In this document: in pieces, positions 10,262 to 20,077 of the stretch | How the letters are laid out: each line of letters starts with the position of its first letter | Numbering within the stretch: position 1 is the first letter of the stretch | Notes under the pieces: model-generated | The model's input: only the letters and a program-made list of their open reading frames with translations | The model's database searches: none | Told to the model about the DNA's origin: nothing | Program-made: the position numbers and the translations under genes | NCBI GenBank assembly: GCA_008933835.1 | Contig: WBUG01000006.1 | Location: 1 to 64,000 of the forward strand | Length of the DNA stretch: 64,000 bases | Reading direction: 5' to 3' | Source: Bacteroidota bacterium | GTDB lineage: Bacteria > Bacteroidota > Ignavibacteria > UBA10030 > UBA8401

Positions 10262-10788
10262 GGTCCTTCCGACTGGCCCGTCACCTTGAAGATGCGGTAG
10301 TTGCGCAGGTTATGGTCCGACTCGAAGCCGGTCCCCTGCAGCCGCTCCCGCGGCGAGACGATGCGGACGAACTCGGGGGAATGGATGCGCTGGCGGCGGT
10401 TGTCCCAGAACATCGTCTCGGTGTACACCACCGTTCCGCTGTCCGACCGGACGACCACGTTCCCGGTCGCCTCCAGGTCGTTGCTCCCTTCGTCCACCGA
10501 ACCGCGGACGGAGGTGAGCTTCGAGGTGTGCGCCCCGTTCTCGTCGAAGAAGTCGACCGTGACGCCGGAATCGAGATGCGTGACCCGCGAGTTGTCGTAC
10601 GCGAAGATATGTCCCGCCCGCACCACCGCCTTCACCACGCCGGAGTCGGAGAAGGTGATGGTGGAACCCCAGCTCTCCTGCGACGGGAGCTGCCGTCCGG
10701 AGACGCCGCTCAGGACGGAAGGCTTCACTTTCTCCTCGCAAGCGGTCAGCAGCAGGGCCAGCAAGGCGAGGACGAGGGAGCGCTTCAC
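10258..10788 (-). CDS. lptC: LPS export periplasmic protein LptC
   Basis: Lipobox-like 'LLALLLTACEEK', 'TITFSDSGVVKAVVRAGHIFAYD...VDFFDENGAHTSKLTSVRGSVD...TGNVVVRSDSGTVVYTETMFWDNRRQRI'. Confidence 0.9.
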   Translation of the reverse strand: MKRSLVLALLALLLTACEEKVKPSVLSGVSGRQLPSQESWGSTITFSDSGVVKAVVRAGHIFAYDNSRVTHLDSGVTVDFFDENGAHTSKLTSVRGSVDEGSNDLEATGNVVVRSDSGTVVYTETMFWDNRRQRIHSPEFVRIVSPRERLQGTGFESDHNLRNYRIFKVTGQSEGP

Positions 10789-11762
10789 GTGGCGGAATCC
10801 CCTCCCAGCCCGGCCCGCACCAGGTCATGCAGGTGCACCACGCCGACCGGCCGTTTCCGGTCGTCAACGATGATGAGCTGCGTGATGCTGTGCGCCTCCA
10901 TCTCCTGCAGGGCCGCCGAGGCGAGCATGCCGGCGCGGATGGTCTTCGGGTCCTTCGTCATCACCTGTTCCGCGGTGAGACCGGAGACGTCGGAGGTCTT
11001 CTGCAGCAGCCGGCGCAGGTCGCCGTCCGTGATGATGCCGGCGAGCGTACCGTCTCCCGAGGTCACACAGGTGGCGCCGAGCCGTTTGGCGGTGATCTCC
11101 AGGATGGCGTCCTTCAGGCTCGCGGCGGGACCGATGACCGGCACCTGGTCTCCGGTGATGGCGAGTTCCTCCACCTTCAGCAGCAGCCGTTTCCCGAGAT
11201 TTCCGCCCGGATGGAACAGGGCGAAATCGTCCGCGGTGAACTGCTTCCTCTCCAGCAGCGTCACCGCGATGGCGTCACCCATGGCGAGGGTGACCGTGGT
11301 CGAGGTGGTGGGCGCCAGATTGTGCGGGCACGCTTCCTCCTTCACCGAGATGTCCAGGACGATGTCCGACATCCGGGCGAGGGGCGACGAGAGGTTCCCG
11401 ACCATGGCGATGACGGGAACGCCGATGCGTTTGAACATCGGCATCAGCTGCCGCAGTTCCTGCGTGTCGCCGCTCTTCGAGATGCAGATGACGGCGTCGT
11501 CGCCGCGCACCATGCCCAGGTCGCCGTGCACCGCGTCCGACGGATGGAGGAAGATGGCGGGAGTGCCGGTGGAGTTCATCGTGGCGACGATCTTCCGGGC
11601 GATGATGCCGGACTTGCCCATGCCGGTAACGATGACGCGTCCCGCGCAGGCGAACAGGATGTCGATGGCCTTCTGGAAATCGGCGCCGATGCGGGATTCG
11701 AGGGACGCGACCGCGTCCGCTTCCATCCGGATGACCTCTTTCGCTGTCGTAATGTCGTTCAT
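10785..11762 (-). CDS. kdsD: Arabinose-5-phosphate isomerase KdsD (SIS + CBS pair)
   Basis: 'GRVIVTGMGKSGIIARKIVATMNSTGTPAIFLHPSDAVHGDLGMVRGDDAVICISKSGDTQEL' and CBS domains. Confidence 0.95.
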   Translation of the reverse strand: MNDITTAKEVIRMEADAVASLESRIGADFQKAIDILFACAGRVIVTGMGKSGIIARKIVATMNSTGTPAIFLHPSDAVHGDLGMVRGDDAVICISKSGDTQELRQLMPMFKRIGVPVIAMVGNLSSPLARMSDIVLDISVKEEACPHNLAPTTSTTVTLAMGDAIAVTLLERKQFTADDFALFHPGGNLGKRLLLKVEELAITGDQVPVIGPAASLKDAILEITAKRLGATCVTSGDGTLAGIITDGDLRRLLQKTSDVSGLTAEQVMTKDPKTIRAGMLASAALQEMEAHSITQLIIVDDRKRPVGVVHLHDLVRAGLGGDSAT

Positions 11763-11775
11763 CGCCGTTGTCCGG

Positions 11776-12603
11776 TCATGTGGTGGTGGAACGGTACGCC
11801 GCATCGATGGCGAGTACCTGGCGCATCAGGCCTTCGGCCCGGTCCAGCGGCAGTTGACTTGCGGCGTCGCTGAGCGCCTTCGCCGGGTCCGGGTGCGTCT
11901 CGATGAACAGCGCGTCGATGCCGACCGCCGCTCCGGCCCGCGCGAGGGGGGCGATGAACTCCGGCTGCCCTCCGCTCTGTCCTCCCCCGCCGCTCGGCAG
12001 CTGCACGGAATGCGTGGCGTCGAGCACCACGGGATATCCGAGCGACCGCATCATCGTCAGTCCGCGCATGTCCACCACGAGATTGTGGTAACCGAACGTC
12101 GTCCCCCGTTCGGTGACGAGGATGTTCCGGTTCCCGGTGGACGCGACCTTCTCCACCGGATGGCGCATGTCGTCCGGGGCCAGGAACTGCCCTTTCTTGA
12201 TGTTGACCGCCCGGCCGGTCTCCCCGGCGGCCAGCAGCAGGTCGGTCTGCCGGCAGAGGAACGCCGGTATCTGCAGCACATCCGCCACCCGGGCCGCCGA
12301 CGCCGCTTCTTCCGCCGTGTGGATGTCCGTCAGCACCGGAAGGCCGAACCGCGCCTTCATCTCTGCAAGGATGCCGAGCGCCTCGTCCATGCCTATGCCG
12401 GTGAAGCCCTGCATGCTCGTCCGGTTCGCCTTCTTGTAAGACGATTTGAAGACCAGCGGAACGCCGAGCCGTCCGGCCATCGTTGTGAGATGCTCGGCGG
12501 TGCGGAAGATCATCTCGCGGCTCTCGACGACACAGGGGCCGGCGATGAGCACGAGCGGATGTCCCGCGCCCACGGGGATGGAGCCGATGTGCACACTGTT
12601 CAT
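11776..12603 (-). CDS. kdsA: 3-deoxy-8-phosphooctulonate synthase
   Basis: 'LIAGPCVVESREMIFRTAEHL...VFKSSYKKANRTSMQGFTGIGMDEAL...VLDATHSVQLP'; ATG at 12603. Confidence 0.95.
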   Translation of the reverse strand: MNSVHIGSIPVGAGHPLVLIAGPCVVESREMIFRTAEHLTTMAGRLGVPLVFKSSYKKANRTSMQGFTGIGMDEALGILAEMKARFGLPVLTDIHTAEEAASAARVADVLQIPAFLCRQTDLLLAAGETGRAVNIKKGQFLAPDDMRHPVEKVASTGNRNILVTERGTTFGYHNLVVDMRGLTMMRSLGYPVVLDATHSVQLPSGGGGQSGGQPEFIAPLARAGAAVGIDALFIETHPDPAKALSDAASQLPLDRAEGLMRQVLAIDAAYRSTTT

Positions 12604-12651
12604 GGAGGTCAAGGTACCATTCTTTCTCTGTTTATGCAAAGAACGCGGCCG

Positions 12652-14139
12652 TTACAGCATCAGCCAGAGCGCGAGCGGTCCCGCCGCGGCGCACGCCCAG
12701 TTCACGATGTCGTTGTCGAACCACCGGATCCCTTTCGCGAGTTCGTTCGGTACGCCGTCGGACACCGTCCGTTCGGTGAGCTTCCCCTCCCGCGTGCGGT
12801 ACTGTGCCTGCAGTGTGGCGCCGAGCAGACTGTCCGTCAGCGCACCCGCCATACCGGCGACGGCGAGCAGCATGCCGGTCCGGAACGGAACGGCTGCCGG
12901 GTCCATCACAGCGGCCGTGAGGGCGATGAGAGCAGCTCCCGCCGTGCCGCCGAGGAGACCGATGAACGAAACGCCGCCGCTCGTGCCGGGTTCCACACGG
13001 CGGAAGGAGACGATGGAGACCGGTCGTCCCTTGCCGAGAATGCCGATCTCGGTCCCCCACGTGTCGGCGGTGGCCGCCGCGATGGCGGCGATGTAGAGCA
13101 GGTACAGTTCCTCCGTTCCCGGGAAGGCGTACGAAGCGACGAGCAGCAGTCCGGCGACGCCGCCGTTCGCGGCCACCTGACCTTCGTCCCGTTTGTCGGT
13201 CTTCTCGAAGACGGTGTCGTACTTCCGCTTCCGGGACTTCTCGTACTTGGAGAGCAGACTGGAGGCGACGAAGAAGACGAGGATGGGAACGGTCCAGCGC
13301 CAGCCACCGAGCCCATAGATGGTCGCCGCGAGCAGGAAGGTGGCGATGCTGCCGCTCGGCGAGAGGAACCGGAGCCGCAGCGACAGCAGGGAGATGCCCG
13401 CGCCGAGCACCGTGCCGTGGAACATCCGCTGGAGGTCGTGCGCGGGATCCGGCATGAAGAAGTAGTAGATCATCAACGACGCGCCGAGCGGGATGGTGAG
13501 GTTGTCGAACCCCTTGGACGAGATGGCCTCCCACGCGGTGGCGAACAGACCGACCGCGAACGCGACCTGGGCCGCGTGGTTCCACGACAGCTCCGGACCG
13601 AACGCCCGGAGGCCGAACACGGTCACCGCGGTGGTGGTGACGAACATCGCCAGGGAGCCTTCGTACGATTTCTTGTCGCTCGTCAACCGGTACTCGTGCG
13701 GCGAGCGGAGGTTCTCGCCGACGATGGCGGCTGCCGCATCGCCGAGCGCCAGGATGAGGATGGAGAGCGAGATGACGAACGGCGCCGCGTCCCAGAACAC
13801 GAGGACGAGGATGAGGAAGGAGACCGGATAGTAGACGGTGCCGTATGAGACGCGGTTGGTGCCGTGCATCCCTTTGAGCAGTCCGAGCCGGATGGCCGTA
13901 TAGTTGACGGCGATGAAGATGAGCGCCAGCAGGATGGCGGGGACGCCCGACGTGAAGAGCTGCGGCGCGAAGTAGATGAGGACGCCGGTGAGGATATGGA
14001 CGCTCTTCCGCGTGATCTCCGGCGAACCGCGAAAGGCGCGGCGGAGGAGCTCGGCGGCGGCGATGAACACGGTGATGGAGGCGAAGAGCAGCGCGAAGAG
14101 CTCCCATTCGTCGGTCGTCGGGCGGGCGAGCAGGTTCAT
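12652..14139 (-). CDS. Fusion of phytol/dolichol kinase-like (SEC59/VTE5) domain and DUF92 (VTE6-like) domain
   Basis: N-terminal 'RKSVHILTGVLIYF...LALGDAAAAIVGENL...DKKSYEGSLAMF'; C-terminal DUF92 'AAATADTWGTEIGILGKGRPVSIVSFRRVEPGTSGGVSFIGLLGG...ANELAKG-like end'. Confidence 0.8.
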   Translation of the reverse strand: MNLLARPTTDEWELFALLFASITVFIAAAELLRRAFRGSPEITRKSVHILTGVLIYFAPQLFTSGVPAILLALIFIAVNYTAIRLGLLKGMHGTNRVSYGTVYYPVSFLILVLVFWDAAPFVISLSILILALGDAAAAIVGENLRSPHEYRLTSDKKSYEGSLAMFVTTTAVTVFGLRAFGPELSWNHAAQVAFAVGLFATAWEAISSKGFDNLTIPLGASLMIYYFFMPDPAHDLQRMFHGTVLGAGISLLSLRLRFLSPSGSIATFLLAATIYGLGGWRWTVPILVFFVASSLLSKYEKSRKRKYDTVFEKTDKRDEGQVAANGGVAGLLLVASYAFPGTEELYLLYIAAIAAATADTWGTEIGILGKGRPVSIVSFRRVEPGTSGGVSFIGLLGGTAGAALIALTAAVMDPAAVPFRTGMLLAVAGMAGALTDSLLGATLQAQYRTREGKLTERTVSDGVPNELAKGIRWFDNDIVNWACAAAGPLALWLML

Positions 14140-15173
14140 AGGACGGGGGTCTCGGGCCGCACGCCGGAAATGATCTCGGCGAGCGCTTTGGTGAGGGCGA
14201 CGGAGGGGTCGACCGAAGATTTGACCGCCAGGTCCGCTTCGGCGAGCACGAGGAAGGCGTTCTCGACCTCCGCCGGCGTATAGCGTCGTGCGTGCGCGGT
14301 CAGGGATTTGAGGAAGAAGGGATGGACGCCGGCGATGGCCGCGAGCTCGGACTCGGACTTCCGCTGCCGGATGCCGTCCTGCAGTTTGTACAGCTTCACG
14401 AAGTGGAGCGTCAGGGCGGCGATGACCGCCACGGCCGATTCACCGGAGCGCAGCATCCGCCCGCCGATCTCCAGCGCACGGGCGGCGTTCTTCTCCCCCG
14501 TCACGTTCGCCAGTTCGAACGAGGAGAACTCCCGGGACACCCCCACCACGCGGTCGATGTCCGCGGCGGTGATGCGCGGACGCTCCCCGACGGCGATGAG
14601 CACCTTCTCCAGTTCGTTCGCCAGTTCCTGCAGCGAGGTGCCGACGTAGGAATGGAGCATCGCCACCGCGGCCGGTTCGATCTGCCGCTGGAGCCCCTTC
14701 ACGCGCGCTTCGATCCACGCCATCGCATCGTTCTCGTACAACGGCCGGCATTCCGCCACGACGGCCTTGGACTTCAGCGTGGTGTACGGCTTCCGCCGGA
14801 AGTCCGCCGAGGCGCCGACGAGCACCAGCACGGTGGTGGGGGACGGCTGCTCGATGTACGCGGCGTAGACCTCCTCGCTCTCCTTCCGCACGGTCCGCTC
14901 GAACTCCTTCACCACCACCACGCGCCGGTCCGCCATCATCGGGTAGGCGGCCGCCGCGGCGACGATCCGTTTCGCGTCGGACTCCGACCCCTGGATGAGG
15001 TCGAAATTGAACTCCTTCATCGCGGGGTCCACGCCGTACCGGACGATGGCGTCGACGCACTCGTCCACGAGGAAGCGTTCGTCCCCGTAGAAGAAGTACA
15101 CCGGCGCGAACTGCCGTTTCCGGACGGCGGCGTGGAACGCGGTGAAGTCGAATTTCTCTCGTGCTTTGGCCAC
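14136..15173 (-). CDS. holA: DNA polymerase III delta subunit
   Basis: 'FAPVYFFYGDERFLVDECVDAIV...FNFDLIQGSE...AAAYPMMADRRVVVVKEFE...LEKVLIAVGERPRITAADIDRVVG'; likely GTG start at 15173. Confidence 0.88.
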   Translation of the reverse strand: MAKAREKFDFTAFHAAVRKRQFAPVYFFYGDERFLVDECVDAIVRYGVDPAMKEFNFDLIQGSESDAKRIVAAAAAYPMMADRRVVVVKEFERTVRKESEEVYAAYIEQPSPTTVLVLVGASADFRRKPYTTLKSKAVVAECRPLYENDAMAWIEARVKGLQRQIEPAAVAMLHSYVGTSLQELANELEKVLIAVGERPRITAADIDRVVGVSREFSSFELANVTGEKNAARALEIGGRMLRSGESAVAVIAALTLHFVKLYKLQDGIRQRKSESELAAIAGVHPFFLKSLTAHARRYTPAEVENAFLVLAEADLAVKSSVDPSVALTKALAEIISGVRPETPVL

Positions 15174-15190
15174 GGTGTACGCCGTCCGGT

Positions 15191-15808
15191 CTATTCGACG
15201 ACCGTCATCCGCTGGATGAGGACCTTCTCGACCGGATTGTCGCGCATGTCGCGCTTCACCGCCACGATGCGGTCCGCCGTTTCCATTCCCGCCACCACGC
15301 GTCCGAAGACCGAATACTGACCGTCCAGGAACTTCGCGTCCGCCACGGTGATGTAGAACTGGCTCCCGTTCGATTTCATCTCCGGGTTGACCTGGTTCGC
15401 CTGCCGCGCGGCGGCGATGACTCCGCGGTCGTGCGACAGTCCGATCTCGGCATCGATGCGGTGGTCGGGCCCCCCCATGCCGTGCGTCGAACGGTCGCCG
15501 GATTTCGAGTTGGGGTCGCCCCCCTGGATCATGAAGCCGGGGATGACGCGGTGGAACGTGGTGCTGTCGTAGTATCCCTCTTTCGCCAGTTTCCGGAAGT
15601 TGGCCGCATGCTTCGGTGCGGCGGCGTCGTCGAGCGCGATGACGATGGAACCGAGGCTCGTTTCGATGACGACGGAGCCTTTCGGGTACTGCGGTGCGGG
15701 TGCGGTCACGGTCTTCTCCTTTTTCGGAATGGTCTTGACGGCGGTTTGTGCGTTCACGGCCGTCGTCAGCATGACGGCGGCGCACAGCGTGAAGATGCGG
15801 TGTGTCAT
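15191..15808 (-). CDS. Peptidylprolyl isomerase, cyclophilin type (exported)
   Basis: 'VVIETSLGSIVIALDDAAAPKHAANFRKLAKEGYYDSTTFHRVIPGFMIQGGDPN...GSQFYITVADAKFLDGQYSVFGRVVAGM'. Confidence 0.95.
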   Translation of the reverse strand: MTHRIFTLCAAVMLTTAVNAQTAVKTIPKKEKTVTAPAPQYPKGSVVIETSLGSIVIALDDAAAPKHAANFRKLAKEGYYDSTTFHRVIPGFMIQGGDPNSKSGDRSTHGMGGPDHRIDAEIGLSHDRGVIAAARQANQVNPEMKSNGSQFYITVADAKFLDGQYSVFGRVVAGMETADRIVAVKRDMRDNPVEKVLIQRMTVVE

Positions 15809-15826
15809 ATCCCCTGTTCGTCCTTC

Positions 15827-16507
15827 CTAGATGTGGTACATGAGCCCGAACCGTACGCCCCCGTACGTGATGCCGAGCGTTGCTTTCGTTCCGCGGAGCG
15901 CGTTCTTCAGTTCGGCGCCGGAACCGTCGGTCACCGTGCCGATGAACTCATGTCCCGCGCGGAGACTGATGTATCCGTAGAGATGCCCGTCGAACGCGGT
16001 CTGACCGGCCGCCTCCACCGCGATCGCGGGACCCTCCGCCGAGTGGACGGTCGTCACGCCGAACGTGGAGACCGTCTGTTCCACCGTTCCGGCATGATAC
16101 CCGATCCCGGCACCGAGCGTGAACCGGTACCCCCTCCCCTTCCAGTACCGCTGCACGAACAGGGTCGGCATCTTCAACGAGGCGAAGAGATCGTGGAGCG
16201 CACCGGATGGGGCGCGGAACGAATACGATTTGAAATGGTAAGCGTACTCCGCGCGCAGGCCCCACGCACCGGTCACCTCCGCCTCGGCTCCGCCGAAGAA
16301 ATCCACCGAAACGCCCGCCGGAGATGTCTCATCGCCGAACGCCGAAGAGGCGTTGATGTAGTCGACGAGACCGCCGCCCAGCATCCCGTGCACCCCCATG
16401 CCTCCGTAGAATCCTATGCCGAAAGGGGAGACCGTCCCGGCGTCGCCGGGAGTCTGCGCGGGAAGCATCATCACACCGGCGAACAGGACGAGGGCCGCGA
16501 ACTTCAT
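15827..16507 (-). CDS. Secreted/outer-membrane beta-barrel-like hypothetical protein
   Basis: Signal peptide 'MKFAALVLFAGVMMLPAQ', alternating amphipathic strands, C-terminal 'GVRFGLMYHI'. Confidence 0.55.
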   Translation of the reverse strand: MKFAALVLFAGVMMLPAQTPGDAGTVSPFGIGFYGGMGVHGMLGGGLVDYINASSAFGDETSPAGVSVDFFGGAEAEVTGAWGLRAEYAYHFKSYSFRAPSGALHDLFASLKMPTLFVQRYWKGRGYRFTLGAGIGYHAGTVEQTVSTFGVTTVHSAEGPAIAVEAAGQTAFDGHLYGYISLRAGHEFIGTVTDGSGAELKNALRGTKATLGITYGGVRFGLMYHI

Positions 16508-18429
16508 TTCACAAGGACCATCTTCCGGGTGACGGAGGAACCGTCCACCTCGAGCCGGCAGAGGTACACACCGCTGGACGTCGACGCGGCGCTCCATTCC
16601 GCCGAGTGACTACCGGGACCCTGCACACGGTCCACGAGCCGGGCGACCGGGCGGCCGAGGATGTCGGTCACCGTCAGACGCACGGCGGAGGTCCTTTCCA
16701 GGTCGTACCGGATGGAGGTGGAGGGGTTGAACGGGTTCGGATAGTTCTGCCGGAGCCGGAAGCCCGCGGGAGCGTCCGGTTCCCGTCCGGTCACGCCCAT
16801 CGGCATCACGACCTCCGGCGACAGCCGCCGGTTGAGCATCAGCATCACCGCATCGGTCATGATCATCCGGTTCGATTCGATCCCCTCGTTCGTGAGGGTC
16901 ACCACCGTCCGGAGCTCCTGTTCCACGTACACCGTTCCGAGTTTCTGCCAGGTGGAGGCGGCGGCTTTCGACTGGTCGAACGTCACCGGAAGGGAATCGT
17001 TACCGGACCGGAGACGGTACAGCGCCTTCGTCGTATAGACGGAGGGGGAAGCGCCGATGAACGCATAGACGTCGTAGTGCGCCGAGACCGGCACGCTGAA
17101 GCGGTAGTCGATGCGGGCGAAGCCGGTGTCGCGCGCCACCAATATCCCCCCGGTGAATCCGGGAGCGATGTTCTGAACCCATTGTCCGGCGGTCACCGCA
17201 CCGGGATCGTTCTCGTTCACCACCGCCGCCTTCGGCCTCCAGACGGTGCCGTTGCGGTACGGCAGCAGCGCATCCTTCTTGTACACGGTGGCCCGGAGCG
17301 AGTCGCCGTTCTTCTTGTTGGCGTTCGCGATGCCTTCATAGAAGAAGTACGTTTCGCCCATGATACCGCGCGCCCGGTTGGCGCTGACGTTCCCGATCAA
17401 TGTCGCAGGGTCTGCCACGTACGGACCGACCTTGGCCAGCACGCCGCCGAAGAAGATCCCCTTCTTCACGGCGGGAACGACGCCGAGCGCCCGGTCCAGC
17501 CGGAAGATGTACGCGTTCGTCGCAGCGGAGGGGGTCTGCCGGTCGCCGTCGTCGGGATAGAGCTGCGGGATGAAGTTGTCCACCAGTCCGCTGTCCACCC
17601 ACGTCTTGGAATCCTGCAGCAGCCGTCCGTACCCCCAGGCGTATTCGCTCGGTCCGGTCGAAACGATGAGGTGCGGGCTGCGGACCTTCACGGAATCGCG
17701 GATGCGCATCATGAGGCGATTGAGCTTGTCGGCGCGCCAGCGCATCCACTCCGCATCGGCGTACTGCACCGGAGGGTCCCCTCCGAAGTGCTCAGAGCGG
17801 TACAGCGCCACCGTGGCCGAATCGTATCCGCCGTCCACCGGAAGCGCCGGCAGGCGGTCGTCACCCTGGATGCCGTCCACATCGTAGCGGTCCGTCACCT
17901 CGGTGATGAGCGACAGCATGAAGTCCTGCACCTCGGGATTGATGCCGTTCATCCAGACGAACGATGGCAGCCCGCCGCCGTAGACGTTCGTGGTGAGCTT
18001 CCCGTCGCTGTTGCGCGCCGCCCAGGAAGGACGCGCGGTCAGGATCTCCCCCACGGACGCGGCGCTCGTCGCGTACTTCGCGGCCAGTCCGTACTCGAAC
18101 CATGGTATGACCTCGATGCCGTTCCGGTGCGCTTCGATGATGAGCCGCTGGAGGGGGTCCCGATTCTGGTACGCCGTGCCGGGGAAGATCTCGGTGCCGA
18201 TGAGCCCCTTCATCACCGAGCTGGGATAGAGCGTGTATCCGGCGTTCCACACCACCGGAAAGACGACGTTCACGCCGACGGCGGCGAGATGGTTCATCGC
18301 CTGGGCGATCTTGGCGTCGCTCGTCAGGACGTCGCTGTCCACGTTCGTGATCCACACACCGCGCAGTTCCGACGGAGGCTGCGCCGAGGCCAGCACGGCC
18401 GTCACGATGAGCAGCAACAGGCTCTTCAT
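16504..18429 (-). CDS. Glycosyl-hydrolase-like (GHL10/YngK-type, DUF4015-related) secreted protein with T9SS-type C-terminal sorting domain
   Basis: 'ELRGVWITNVDSDVL...AVGVNVVFPVVWNAGYTLYPSSVM...LIIEAHRNGIEVIPWFEYG'; C-terminus 'FRLRQNYPNPFNPSTSIRYDLERTSAVRLTVTDILGRPVARLVD...GVYLCRLEVDGSSVTRKMVLVK'. Confidence 0.88.
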   Translation of the reverse strand: MKSLLLLIVTAVLASAQPPSELRGVWITNVDSDVLTSDAKIAQAMNHLAAVGVNVVFPVVWNAGYTLYPSSVMKGLIGTEIFPGTAYQNRDPLQRLIIEAHRNGIEVIPWFEYGLAAKYATSAASVGEILTARPSWAARNSDGKLTTNVYGGGLPSFVWMNGINPEVQDFMLSLITEVTDRYDVDGIQGDDRLPALPVDGGYDSATVALYRSEHFGGDPPVQYADAEWMRWRADKLNRLMMRIRDSVKVRSPHLIVSTGPSEYAWGYGRLLQDSKTWVDSGLVDNFIPQLYPDDGDRQTPSAATNAYIFRLDRALGVVPAVKKGIFFGGVLAKVGPYVADPATLIGNVSANRARGIMGETYFFYEGIANANKKNGDSLRATVYKKDALLPYRNGTVWRPKAAVVNENDPGAVTAGQWVQNIAPGFTGGILVARDTGFARIDYRFSVPVSAHYDVYAFIGASPSVYTTKALYRLRSGNDSLPVTFDQSKAAASTWQKLGTVYVEQELRTVVTLTNEGIESNRMIMTDAVMLMLNRRLSPEVVMPMGVTGREPDAPAGFRLRQNYPNPFNPSTSIRYDLERTSAVRLTVTDILGRPVARLVDRVQGPGSHSAEWSAASTSSGVYLCRLEVDGSSVTRKMVLVK

Positions 18430-19457
18430 CCTTTCACCTCCCCGCCGCCGCTCTCCATCATGTCCCTCACGTGGATCTTGTCCGCAAGCAGGTAGTACAA
18501 ACCGATGAGCGTCGTCGTCAGGAAACCGACGATGTGGGTGTAGAAGGCGTAGCTGAGCGCCTGTTCGGCGTCCACATTGAAGAGCTGCGTCAGCGTGAAC
18601 GATGTGAAGGCGTGGTAGCTTCCGATGCCGCTCGGGGTCGGCAGGGCGAACGCGAGCCCGGAGGCCACCTGCAGCACCGCCGCGGAACCGAAATCCAGCC
18701 CGTACGTCCGTGTGAACCCGTAGATATAGAACGGCGCGTAGAGCAGCACGATGTACGAGATCCAGATGAGCAGGCTCGATACGGCGATCATGAGGAAGTG
18801 GCGGGGGTTTTGCGCCGCCCGGAAACCGGAGAGGAAGGAGTCCACGATGCGGTCCGCCTGCGTCCGCACGCGTGCCGGCAGCAGGAAGGTGAGATGACGG
18901 ACGAAACGGAAGAGCACTTCGGCCTTCAGGAAGATGAGCAGGAAGAGCACCAGCATCACCGCCGCGCCGGCGAAGAAGAGCCATTCGAACCGCGCCATGG
19001 AGGGGAACCAGACGGCGAACGGCCCGGCGTACACCGCCAGCACCGTCAGCACGATGAGGGCGAACGTCACGATGTCCAGGATGCGCTCCAGCACGATGGT
19101 CCCCATCGTCGCGCTCTTGGAGACCCCCTCGAGCTTCCCCAGCGCGTACGGCCGCACGAATTCGCCGAGCCGGGGAATGACGCTGTTGACGAGATAGCCG
19201 ATCATCGTCACCGAGAAGGCGTTGCGCAGGGAGACATCGGACTTCACGGGCGATAACAGATAGGTCCAGCGCCAGGCGCGGATGAGATGGCTCACCACGC
19301 TGCCGAGGAAGAGTCCGACGAACCAGCTCCAGTGGACGTCGGTCAGCGACCGCCACGTCTCGCCGAGGTCCTTTCCGCGGAACGCCAGGTACAGGAACGC
19401 CGAAGCCAGCGCGAGGCTGAAGAGGGTCTGCAGTATGTTCTTGACGATGGTCCTCAT
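18426..19457 (-). CDS. Lysylphosphatidylglycerol synthase TM region / YbhN-AglD-like flippase
   Basis: Multiple TM helices; 'LGLFLGSVVSHLIRAWRWTYLL', 'LVNSVIPRLGEFVRPYAL', 'TPSGIGSYHAF'. Confidence 0.82.
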   Translation of the reverse strand: MRTIVKNILQTLFSLALASAFLYLAFRGKDLGETWRSLTDVHWSWFVGLFLGSVVSHLIRAWRWTYLLSPVKSDVSLRNAFSVTMIGYLVNSVIPRLGEFVRPYALGKLEGVSKSATMGTIVLERILDIVTFALIVLTVLAVYAGPFAVWFPSMARFEWLFFAGAAVMLVLFLLIFLKAEVLFRFVRHLTFLLPARVRTQADRIVDSFLSGFRAAQNPRHFLMIAVSSLLIWISYIVLLYAPFYIYGFTRTYGLDFGSAAVLQVASGLAFALPTPSGIGSYHAFTSFTLTQLFNVDAEQALSYAFYTHIVGFLTTTLIGLYYLLADKIHVRDMMESGGGEVKG

Positions 19458-20077
19458 TGCACGGAACGGAGGTCGACGGTCTTCATCCCTTTCGGCGGGA
19501 CGTACCGGAAATGGGAGTCCGGCAGGCCGGCGTCGAAGGTGAACCCGCTGAGGAGGATGGTGAACGTCGTGCGGCTGCGGTCCGTGTACTCGACGCGCGT
19601 CACGGTCCAACTCCGAAGGTCCACCCACGCGGTGAGGGAACGGACGGTCCGCACCGCCGCGCCGCCGGTCGGCGTCATCGACAGCCGGCCGGTGTTCCCC
19701 TCCGTACGCAACGAATCGATCCGCATCTCCGCCGGCAGTCCCGCAAGGAACGCGTCCGGCGAGAAGAGCCGCCCGTTGGTCCGGACGTCGTCCACGAGCA
19801 CCTGGTTCGACGCGGGGGTCGCCATCCAGACGGTCGTACCGTCGGAACAGATGGTCTGCTCCGCCGTTTCCACGCGGTACCGGTTCCCCTTCTTCACGGT
19901 CACGGTGCCGGTCTGCACCTTCGGCGCGCCGAAGCGCATGGCGACGGTCTGCGTGAACGACGCTGTTGCGTCCGTGACGCCGGCGTACGTACGGCGCACG
20001 TTCCGCAGCACCTCATCGGGGGAGGGCTGGGCCACGCAGAACGCGGTGACGGCGGTGAGGAGCAGGAGGGAACGCAT
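19454..20077 (-). CDS. lolA: Outer-membrane lipoprotein carrier LolA-like
   Basis: Signal peptide; 'VLRNVRRTYAGVTDATASFTQTV...GTVTVKKGNRYRVETAEQTICSDGTTVWMATPASNQVLVDDV'. Confidence 0.82.
   Translation of the reverse strand: MRSLLLLTAVTAFCVAQPSPDEVLRNVRRTYAGVTDATASFTQTVAMRFGAPKVQTGTVTVKKGNRYRVETAEQTICSDGTTVWMATPASNQVLVDDVRTNGRLFSPDAFLAGLPAEMRIDSLRTEGNTGRLSMTPTGGAAVRTVRSLTAWVDLRSWTVTRVEYTDRSRTTFTILLSGFTFDAGLPDSHFRYVPPKGMKTVDLRSVQ

Noticed and set aside
10312-13848. 1178-aa plus-strand ORF
   Set aside because: Antisense to lptC, kdsD, kdsA and the DUF92 fusion; low-complexity Arg/Gly/His/Asp composition typical of a GC-rich shadow frame
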